From positions 1 through 22,611 of the forward strand of contig DAOUDG010000049.1 in NCBI GenBank assembly GCA_034431435.1: DNA of 22,611 nucleotides. Direction: 5' to 3'. The translations under genes were made by a program, and so were the position numbers. Shown piece by piece: positions 6,431 through 13,208 of the stretch (the stretch's first letter is position 1; each line of letters begins with the position of its first letter). Source of the stretch: JAHCIE01 sp034431435 (GTDB taxonomy: Bacteria > Chloroflexota > Anaerolineae > Epilineales > JAHCIE01). The notes under the pieces are model-generated. The model worked only from the letters and a program-made list of their open reading frames with translations, searched no databases and was not told the origin of the DNA.

Positions 6431-8380
6431 TCAGAAGCCTCCCAGCCGATTGACTAGCCCACCTACCAGGAAGGCGAAGGGGAAGACGAAGGCGCAGATA
6501 GCGACGCCGACCTTCCAACCGTGTTCCTTGACCATCATCATTACCGTAGCAACGCATGGAATGAACAATGTCACGACGATCAGGCTGACCAGTATCTGGT
6601 GGGGGCTGAGTTGCCCCTCACGGGCCAGTTCGAACAGACCGACCGCACCGTAGTCGCGGCGCAAGAAGCCCAGCAGGAACATGCCCGATGTCTCCGCCGG
6701 TAGCCCCAGCCATCCCTGCACGAGGGGCGACATCGCCCGCTCGACGTAGATGAGAAGGCCGCTGTAGCTCAAGGCGAACAGGCCGACCGTCGCCAGCAGG
6801 AAGAGAGGGATAACTTCCTTGAGATACCACTCGACGCGGGTCACGGTCTTGAGGGCGATGTTGCCCGGTTCCGGCAGCCGCAGCGGCGGCAGTTCCAGGA
6901 TGAAGTCGGAGCGCTCACCCGGTATGACCCGCGCCGCCAGCCAGCCGACCAGTAGCAGCACGCCCACCACTACAGCCGCCCATAGGCCCAGGCCCAGCGG
7001 CGTGAGCCAGGCCGTCATGGCCAGGATGACGCCCAACTGCGCGGAGCAGGGGATACTCAGCGCCAGCAACAGCGTCGCCAGGATGCGCTCCTTACGGGTG
7101 CCCAGGATGCGGGTCGTCATGGTCGCCATGGTCACGCAGCCCAGCCCCAGTACCATTGGCAAGACGGCCTTGCCGTTCAGGCCGAGGACATTGAAGCCGC
7201 GATTGACCATGACGGCCAGCCGTGGCAGGTAGCCGGAGTCTTCGAGGATGCCGAAGGCGATGAAGAACGTTGTCACGATGGGCAGGACGATGCCGATGGC
7301 GTAGGACAGGCCCATCGTCAGCAGTCCATACTCACCGACGAGAAAGTCCTGCACTAACGGCGGGGTATTCAGGGCAGCCAGGGTGTGGATGATGGGTGGC
7401 AAGAGCCACTCCTGGAAGACCGTGCCCTCCAGCCAGTCGACCAGCGTGCCCGCGCCGAACTCGCCGACAAACTTGTAGATGAGGAGCAACACCGCCATCA
7501 GGATGGGCCAGCCCAGTATGGGGTCGACGGTCCAGCGGCCCGCGCGCTCGCGCCAGGTGGCGGCGGGTTGCGGCTGGTGCGTCAACACCTGGGGGATGAG
7601 GCCAGCCACCGCCTGCCAGCGTTCCTGGGCGATGATGTGGGCAACGGGCCGCCCCATCTCGTTGCGGAGCGCCGCTCGCGTCTCGTCCAGGGTGGCTGTC
7701 GCCGCGACCGGCAGCTCATCGGTGTCGCCGGCGTCGCCGGCCAGTAGCATCACGGCGCGACCGCGCCGCCCCACCTGGTCGGTGGGCAACAGGTCGGCGA
7801 CGGCCGCAATGGCCGCCTCGACCGGCGGAGAGTAGGTCATGCGCAGATGAGGGGGGCGCGCTGTTGCCAACGTATCGACGAGCGCCGCTACGCCCTCGCC
7901 GCGGGTGGCGACGGTGGGCACGACCTGGATGCCAACCATGTCGGCCAGGCGCTGGGTGTCGATGCGGACGCCGCGCCGCTCGGCCTCGTCCATCATGTTG
8001 AGGGCGAGAACCAGCGGGGCTTCCATCTCGGCGAATTGTAGCGTCAGGAACAGGGCGCGGGCGAGATTCTTGGCATCGGCGACCTGGACCACGATATCGG
8101 GCGAGCGGGTCAAGAGCAGGTCGCGGGTGACGCGCTCATCGTCTGACATCGAGGTGAGGCCGTTGATGCCGGGAGCATCGACGACGAGGGCGGGGCGGCC
8201 GTCAAGAACGATCTCGCCCTGGGTGACTTCGACGGTTGTGCCGGGGTAGTTAGAGACGGTCGCGTAGCGGCCAGTGAGTCGTTTGAAGAGGACGGACTTG
8301 CCCACGTTGGGCTGGCCCGCAAGGATGATGAGGGAGGCGAACGGCCCCGAACTGACCGCCGCCGCCGTGTGACAGGTCAT
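6431..8380 (-). CDS. feoB: Ferrous iron transporter FeoB
   Basis: Inner-membrane Fe(II) permease (649 aa) with a cytosolic G-protein domain at the N-terminus. G1 is GQPNVGKS (22-29), switch I around 40-49 (YATVSNYPGTT), G3 is DAPG (68-71; the usual form is DLPG) and G4 is NMMD (128-131). A helical spacer leads to the membrane part from about 285, with two Gate regions containing GLGCVTMATMTTR (C415) and IPCSAQLGVI (C445). The Gate sequences are the GCxTMATMTTR variant rather than the enterobacterial form. An AGGAGG-like site (GGAGG) lies about ten bases before the ATG. The protein is shorter than E. coli FeoB (773 aa), mostly at the C-terminus. It is transcribed with feoA, away from the aor gene. 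Confidence 0.96.
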   Translation of the reverse strand: MTCHTAAAVSSGPFASLIILAGQPNVGKSVLFKRLTGRYATVSNYPGTTVEVTQGEIVLDGRPALVVDAPGINGLTSMSDDERVTRDLLLTRSPDIVVQVADAKNLARALFLTLQFAEMEAPLVLALNMMDEAERRGVRIDTQRLADMVGIQVVPTVATRGEGVAALVDTLATARPPHLRMTYSPPVEAAIAAVADLLPTDQVGRRGRAVMLLAGDAGDTDELPVAATATLDETRAALRNEMGRPVAHIIAQERWQAVAGLIPQVLTHQPQPAATWRERAGRWTVDPILGWPILMAVLLLIYKFVGEFGAGTLVDWLEGTVFQEWLLPPIIHTLAALNTPPLVQDFLVGEYGLLTMGLSYAIGIVLPIVTTFFIAFGILEDSGYLPRLAVMVNRGFNVLGLNGKAVLPMVLGLGCVTMATMTTRILGTRKERILATLLLALSIPCSAQLGVILAMTAWLTPLGLGLWAAVVVGVLLLVGWLAARVIPGERSDFILELPPLRLPEPGNIALKTVTRVEWYLKEVIPLFLLATVGLFALSYSGLLIYVERAMSPLVQGWLGLPAETSGMFLLGFLRRDYGAVGLFELAREGQLSPHQILVSLIVVTLFIPCVATVMMMVKEHGWKVGVAICAFVFPFAFLVGGLVNRLGGF

Positions 8381-8604
8381 GCCGAAATCTACCTCCGCGA
8401 GTGGGATTACTCCTCTATCCTACAACCGGCGAGGTCGTGCAGCCGAGAAGACCCCTCCCCGTGGCGGTGACGACTCACCACCGACTTGACGCGCAGCGAG
8501 TTGCCGACTAGCATACCCGGCTGACAAGCTTGCGTCGCTGCTCTGGAGGCACGACCGTGGACCGGCGAACTGTGCGCCGATAGTCACCCAGCGGGAGGCA
8601 TGGC
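8381..8604. other. Divergent intergenic region between feoB and the aldehyde oxidoreductase gene
   Basis: This stretch separates feoB (leftward) from the oxidoreductase gene (rightward). The rightward promoter is clear (8486-8514). On the left-reading strand I see TAGGAT at 8422-8417 as a possible -10, but no good -35, and I do not see a convincing iron-box palindrome. Confidence 0.5.
8486..8514 (+). promoter_or_regulatory. Sigma-70-type promoter for the aldehyde oxidoreductase operon
   Basis: TTGACG (8486-8491) and TAGCAT (8509-8514) are separated by 17 bases. The start would be near 8521, leaving a leader of about 84 nt before the ATG at 8605. Confidence 0.6.
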
Positions 8605-10512
8605 ATGGCATTTGGCACGACTGGCCGCATCCTGTGGGTGGACCTGACCCAGGGCACGACTCGCGCGGAGACCCTGGACGAGACCACCTATCGTCTGTAC
8701 CCGGGCGGCAAGGCGCTGGGCGCGTACCTGCTGCTGCGTCACCTGCCGTCCCACGTCGACCCCCTTGGCCCTGATAACATTCTGGTTCTCGCTAGCGGGC
8801 TGCTGACGGGCGCGCCGTTCTCGACGGCGACGCGCTTCTCGGCCATCGCTCGCTCGCCGCTGACCGGAACCTATGGCGAGTCGGAGGCCGCGGGGTTCTG
8901 GGGGCCGGAGTTGAAGATGGCCGGTTGGGAGGCGATTGTCCTGACTGGCCGCGCGCCTCAGCCGGTGTGGCTTCACATCCGCGACGACCAGGTTGAGATT
9001 CGAGACGCAACTCACCTGTGGGGCCGCGAGCCGCTGGAGGTTCAGACGGCGATTCGCGCCGAGAGCGGCGATAAGGTGACGCGGGTCTTGCAGATCGGCA
9101 TCGGCGGCGAGAATCTGGTCCGCTATGCTGCCATTACCAACGACCTGCGCCACTACAACGGCCGCAACGGCATGGGCGCGGTCATGGGTTCGAAGCAGGT
9201 CAAGGCCATCGCCGTGCGCGGCAGCGGCAAGTGGATTCAGTACGCCCACGACGCGCAGCCCGTGATTGAGTTGGGGCGGCGGCTGGCGAAGGGCGTCAAG
9301 GAGCATCCCCAGTCGTGGGACTTGCAGGAGAAGGGCACGCCCGGCATCACCAGCGCGCTCAATGCGGCTGGCATCCTGCCGACGCGCAACTTCCGCCAGG
9401 GTGCGTTCGAGGGTGTGGACAACATCAAGTGGGAAGCCTATGAGAGGGAGCTGCTGACGGCGCGCAAGAGCTGCTATGCCTGTGCTGTCCGTTGCAAGCG
9501 CGAGGTCAGGGTGGACGACCGCTACCAGGTGTCGGACCAGTATGGCGGCCCAGAGTACGAGGCGGTCAGCGGCTTTGGCTCCAACTGCGGCATCGACGAC
9601 CTACAGGCGATCGCGAAGGCCAACGAACTGTGTAACCGTTACACCCTCGACGCCATCTCGACGGCGTCGGTGGTGGCCTTCGCCATGGAGTGCTTCGAGC
9701 ATGGCCTGATCGGCCTGGCTGATACCGATGGGGTGGACCTGCGCTTCGGCAACGCCGAGGCCATGCTCCAGATGGTGGACATGATTGCCCGGCGGCGCGG
9801 CATCGGCAATCTGCTGGCCGAGGGCGTCAGGCACGCTGCGCAGGCCATGGGCGGCGATGCCCGCTCGTTCGCCATGCACGTCAAGGGCCAGGAACTACCC
9901 ATGCACGACCCGCGCGGCAAGTTCGGGGTTGGACTGGGCTACGCCGTGTCCGAGAACGGCGCGGACCACCTGACCTCGGCTCACGACCCCACACTCGCCC
10001 ATCCGGAGTCGGTGTCCTTCAAGGGGGCGATGCCGCTGGGCATCACCACGGCCCTGCCGCCACGGGATAGTAGTCGCCAGAAGACCGCCAACTACGCCAT
10101 CCTGGAGAACTGGAACAGCGCGGAGAAGGTCATCGGGCTGTGCTTCTTCGGCCCGGCTCCCCGCTCATATATCCAGGTCGAGGACGTGGTGAGGGCGGTC
10201 AACGCGGCGACCGGCTGGGGCTGGGATGTAAGGGATATCCTGGCCGTTGGCGAGCGGGCCACCAATCTGGCTCGCCTGTTCAACGCCCGCGAGGGCTTCG
10301 GCCGCGCCGACGACCGCCTGCCCGACCGCCTGTTCAGCCCGCTGGAGAACGGCGCACTGGAAGGGGTGGCCTTGTCGCGTAAGGATTTCGAGCGCGCCCT
10401 GACCGATCTCTATGAGGTCAAAGGTTGGGATCCGGCGACGGGGCTGCCGACGCCCCCCAAGCTGAACGAACTGGCTATTGGCTGGGCGGCCGGGGCCGCC
10501 GACGCCGCGTAA
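8605..10512 (+). CDS. Tungsten- or molybdenum-containing aldehyde:ferredoxin oxidoreductase
   Basis: Cytoplasmic enzyme of the AOR family (635 aa) that oxidises aldehydes to carboxylic acids with a bis-pterin W or Mo cofactor, passing electrons to ferredoxin. The [4Fe-4S] ligands are visible: C290, C293, C297 (CYACAVRC) and C513 (GLCFFGP), matching the C-x2-C-x3-C...C pattern of Pyrococcus AOR. Other family signatures are YPGGKALGAYLL (32-43), RFSAIARSPLTGTYGES (77-93) and RHYNGRNGMGAVMGSK near 182-197. The length is usual for the family. GGGAGG at 8593-8598 supports ATG 8605; the ATG at 8600 is out of frame. The stop overlaps the start of a MoaD-like gene (TAATG), a common pairing for cofactor supply. 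The aldehyde substrate cannot be read from the sequence. Confidence 0.95.
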   Translation: MAFGTTGRILWVDLTQGTTRAETLDETTYRLYPGGKALGAYLLLRHLPSHVDPLGPDNILVLASGLLTGAPFSTATRFSAIARSPLTGTYGESEAAGFWGPELKMAGWEAIVLTGRAPQPVWLHIRDDQVEIRDATHLWGREPLEVQTAIRAESGDKVTRVLQIGIGGENLVRYAAITNDLRHYNGRNGMGAVMGSKQVKAIAVRGSGKWIQYAHDAQPVIELGRRLAKGVKEHPQSWDLQEKGTPGITSALNAAGILPTRNFRQGAFEGVDNIKWEAYERELLTARKSCYACAVRCKREVRVDDRYQVSDQYGGPEYEAVSGFGSNCGIDDLQAIAKANELCNRYTLDAISTASVVAFAMECFEHGLIGLADTDGVDLRFGNAEAMLQMVDMIARRRGIGNLLAEGVRHAAQAMGGDARSFAMHVKGQELPMHDPRGKFGVGLGYAVSENGADHLTSAHDPTLAHPESVSFKGAMPLGITTALPPRDSSRQKTANYAILENWNSAEKVIGLCFFGPAPRSYIQVEDVVRAVNAATGWGWDVRDILAVGERATNLARLFNAREGFGRADDRLPDRLFSPLENGALEGVALSRKDFERALTDLYEVKGWDPATGLPTPPKLNELAIGWAAGAADAA

Positions 10513-10757
10513 TGCGGCTACACCTGGGCGGCCATCTGAGCTGGTACGATGCGCAGCGCCGCGCCGATGTCGAAGTCTGTCTGGCAGGACGAATGCGGCT
10601 ACTGGACCTGCTTCGGGAGCTGGGCGTACCGCGCGGTGAGGTCATGGTCGCCGCCGTCAACGGCCGCGCTGTAGTCATCGAGGACGCCTGGGTGGCTGAC
10701 GGCGACAAGGTAGACCTTTACCCACCCATTGGAGGCGGGCATTCGTGTACCTTGTGA
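10512..10757 (+). CDS. MoaD/ThiS-like ubiquitin-fold sulfur carrier
   Basis: Small beta-grasp protein (81 aa) of the MoaD/ThiS family, which as a C-terminal thiocarboxylate donates sulfur for pterin dithiolene synthesis. Visible hallmarks are LLDLLRELGV, VMVAAVNGRAV and a late DGDKVDLYPPIGGG (residues 63-76). The start codon overlaps the stop of the aldehyde oxidoreductase gene by one base, so translation is coupled, which suggests a dedicated cofactor role for that enzyme. Odd feature: active carriers end in Gly-Gly, but here five residues (HSCTL) follow the glycine triplet. Either the tail is removed by a protease, the protein is no longer a sulfur donor, or the tail cysteine matters. Family assignment is good; function is inferred. 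Confidence 0.85.
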   Translation: MRLHLGGHLSWYDAQRRADVEVCLAGRMRLLDLLRELGVPRGEVMVAAVNGRAVVIEDAWVADGDKVDLYPPIGGGHSCTL

Positions 10758-10792
10758 CCCTTGTGCTGATGGGTGGTGGGCAGGCTCGCGAT

Positions 10793-11563
10793 CTAGCCCC
10801 GGTAGAGGTAGATTCCGGCGACGATGACGCCAATCGTTACCACCACCTGGCGTAGCTGCCTGGCCGGGATGCGGCCGGCCAGCCGGCCGCCCAGTACTCC
10901 GCCCAGTAGCGAACCCACGGCCATGACCAGCGCTGCTTCCCAGACGACCTGCCCCGAGAAGACGAACAGTAACGCGGCGGCGATGTTGGCAGCGAACGCG
11001 ACGCCTTGCTTCAGGGCGTTGACGCGCGTCAGGGTGTCGTGGATGACCAGGCCCAGGACGGCCAGCAGGATGACGCTCAAGCCTGCCCCAAAATAGCCGC
11101 CGTACACAGCGGCCAGGAACACGGGAGGGATGGTCCACGCTTCGTGGGTGGGGTCCTGGCCCGCCTGTGTCAGACGGCGTACCACCCAGCCGCGAATCTG
11201 GTCCTGAAAGGCCAGCAGGCCGGTGGCCATCAAGATGAGCCAGGGTACGAGGGTGCGGAAGGTCTGCTCACCGCTGTTGAGCAGTAGAATCGCGCCCACC
11301 AGGCCGCCAAGCGCGCCCGTCGGGGCCAGGATGAGCAGCCGCCGCCGCTGGCCGGCCAGATCGCGCTGTTGGGCCATCACACCGCCCAGGTAGCCCGGCG
11401 CCAGGGCCACCGTGTTAGTCACGCTCGCCGCTACCGGAGGGATGCCGACCGCCGTCAGGGCCGGGAAGGTAATGAGTGTGCCGCCGCCAGCGATGGCGTT
11501 CACCGCCCCGCCAGCCACGGCCGCGACCGCCACAAGCGCCAGACCCGCCGCAGTGAGTTCCAT
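10793..11563 (-). CDS. TauE/SafE-family membrane permease
   Basis: Polytopic membrane protein (256 aa) of the sulfite exporter TauE/SafE family, with about eight hydrophobic helices in two halves. The N-terminal signature AVNAIAGGGTLITFPAL (20-36) with the following SVTNTVAL, and the second-half GGYFGAGLSVILLAVLGL are typical. The region at about 127-145 is hydrophilic and links the halves. GAGGAAGG lies about ten bases before the ATG. The gene converges on the aldehyde oxidoreductase operon with only 35 bases between. Family members export or import small anions, often sulfite or organosulfur compounds; with a sulfur-respiratory module 8 kb away sulfite is attractive, but that is inference. 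Confidence 0.9.
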   Translation of the reverse strand: MELTAAGLALVAVAAVAGGAVNAIAGGGTLITFPALTAVGIPPVAASVTNTVALAPGYLGGVMAQQRDLAGQRRRLLILAPTGALGGLVGAILLLNSGEQTFRTLVPWLILMATGLLAFQDQIRGWVVRRLTQAGQDPTHEAWTIPPVFLAAVYGGYFGAGLSVILLAVLGLVIHDTLTRVNALKQGVAFAANIAAALLFVFSGQVVWEAALVMAVGSLLGGVLGGRLAGRIPARQLRQVVVTIGVIVAGIYLYRG

Positions 11564-12216
11564 ACAGGTGATACCTTCCTCGGCAGAGTGTGGGTAGGAT
11601 AGACCGCGCCGCTACGCCTGTCAACTCTCATACCATCGGGCGATGACATGGCCGGGCCAGGCATCACGCTGGAGGTGGGCGAGGAGCCTGAATGTTGACC
11701 AAGACTCAGCGCGCTGACCGTATCCCCAAGGCTACTATCGCGTTACTAAGATAAGCAATCGAGTAAGTAATCGTCGATGCCATGCCGCTCTCATGTGGGC
11801 AGCGAGACGCTGGTTTGAGACCGTTGTGGTGGAGTCTCGACACGTGGGCTTCTCGCTGGTGGGGCGACGTGCGTCACGTTACGCCCTCGCGGCCGCGCGC
11901 CAGTGTCACGTTCTGATTGGGGTGGGACCTGTCAGTTCGTGAATGGAGCGCGTTGAAGTCGCGTCGCCGCAGGCTGCCCAGGGGAAGGGCCTGCCCGACC
12001 GCTGCTCTGGTTCGAGGCCTCCTGGCTGCCTCGGCAACGCCTCATGCCGCTTCCCCATCTACAGTCTGAACCGACATTGTGAATATGACGCATGGGCTGT
12101 GAGACGCCGCCCCCGCCCGTGATGTCGCGGAGCGAGCGGCGCCGGCCCCAGGCCGTGGTGGGGTCTCACGGTCGGGGATAGGGCCGGATCCGAGTCACTG
12201 GAACAAGGGGACATCC
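11564..12216. other. 650-base non-coding stretch upstream of the BTAD regulator
   Basis: No credible gene is seen on either strand: open frames here are short and have no family resemblance. The stretch contains TAAGCAATCG (11752-11761) repeated as TAAGTAATCG (11764-11773), an inverted repeat ACGTG-CGT-CACGT (11867-11879), GTCACGTT at 11873-11880 and again at 11905-11912, and GTGAGAC/GTCTCAC inverted arms near 12100 and 12165. These look like regulatory sites or a decayed locus. I found no tRNA or recognised small RNA. Confidence 0.5.
11752..11773. repeat. Two 10-base direct repeats with 12-base period
   Basis: TAAGCAATCG and TAAGTAATCG differ at one base and lie in a locally AT-rich patch. 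Regulators with OmpR-type winged helices plus BTAD domains (SARP type) bind direct repeats with about one helical turn of spacing, so this is a possible site for the nearby regulator. Confidence 0.35.
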
Positions 12217-13191
12217 ATGACGCTTCGCTTCCAATCCCTTGGCAGCTTCGTTGTGTACCGTGACGGGCTGCCTCTCCCGCGTTCGAACTGGGGCAGCCAC
12301 CGCGCGCTGACCCTGGCCAAAGTCCTCCTGACTCATCGCAATCAGGCCATCCATAAGGAGCAGCTGGCAGAGTGGATCTGGCCGACCGCCCGCGCTGATG
12401 CCGCCGAGCGGAACCTGTACATCGCCACCAGCGATCTACGGCGCGCCCTGGAACCCGACCGAACGCCGCGCTCGCCAAGCCGATACGTGCATACCGATGG
12501 CGACACTATTGAGCTGGCTACCAACGGGGGGTGGGTGGATGCCGACGCCCTGCTGGAGGCTGCCGATGTCGACGCACACGCGCCGCATGCTCTTCCGAGT
12601 CTCGGCGAAGCCGCGCGACTCTACGGCGGTGTCTACCTGCCCGACGACCTCTACGTCGACTGGGCCCAGGTGGAGCGCGAGCGTCTGGCGCTGGCCCATG
12701 AGACAATCCTGTTCAAGCTAGCTGACGCTCACGCCGCCCGTGGCGACTATCAGGCGGCGGTGATTGCCTGCCGCCGCGGCCTGATTCGATATCCACTCTC
12801 TGAGGCCGGCGTGGCGCGCTGCATGCTCTATGCCAGTCAGGTGGGGGAGGCGGGTCTGGCCTTGCGCGCCTACGAGACGCTGGTCAGTTCCCTGCGGCGC
12901 GAGATGCAGATTGAGCCACAGCCGCATCTGGCTCGAATGGCCGAGCAACTCCGGCAGGGGCTGCCGCTTGAGGGGCCGCCAGAGGCGCATCGCGAGCTGT
13001 GGGCCAGCGTGCCGGTAGCGACAAACGGTCATGGGGCGGCGTTGCGTCCGGCGGCCAACGGCAACGGCCACCACGCTGGCGCAGGCAATCGCGACGGCCT
13101 ACGGGTGGAGCTGGAACGGATCGCGACTCTGGTGACGGAACTCAACGACCTGCTACAGCGGTTGCGCCTGGCGCTCGGCGATTTTGACTGA
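12217..13191 (+). CDS. BTAD-domain transcriptional regulator (SARP/AfsR type)
   Basis: DNA-binding regulator (324 aa). Residues 1-100 form an OmpR-like winged helix (FQSLGSFVVYRDG; the recognition part includes AERNLYIATSDLRRAL), and about 105-250 form the all-helical bacterial transcriptional activation domain with TPR-like hairpins, including ALRAYETLVSSLRREM and IEPQPHL. Residues 255-295 are a low-complexity Asn/Gly/His/Ala linker, and the end (296-321) is a leucine-rich amphipathic helix that may multimerise. There is no ATPase domain, so it is the short SARP layout, common in Actinobacteria and Chloroflexota. AAGGGG lies shortly before the ATG. It stands alone after a long non-coding region and converges on the phosphofructokinase gene, so its target is unknown; it may regulate itself. 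Confidence 0.9.
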   Translation: MTLRFQSLGSFVVYRDGLPLPRSNWGSHRALTLAKVLLTHRNQAIHKEQLAEWIWPTARADAAERNLYIATSDLRRALEPDRTPRSPSRYVHTDGDTIELATNGGWVDADALLEAADVDAHAPHALPSLGEAARLYGGVYLPDDLYVDWAQVERERLALAHETILFKLADAHAARGDYQAAVIACRRGLIRYPLSEAGVARCMLYASQVGEAGLALRAYETLVSSLRREMQIEPQPHLARMAEQLRQGLPLEGPPEAHRELWASVPVATNGHGAALRPAANGNGHHAGAGNRDGLRVELERIATLVTELNDLLQRLRLALGDFD

Positions 13192-13208
13192 CCGAGGCGC
13201 GCACACCC

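Noticed and set aside
12003..12020. GGTTCGAGGCC resembling a tRNA T-loop
   Set aside because: The flanks do not form a T-stem, and no acceptor, D or anticodon arm could be found around it.
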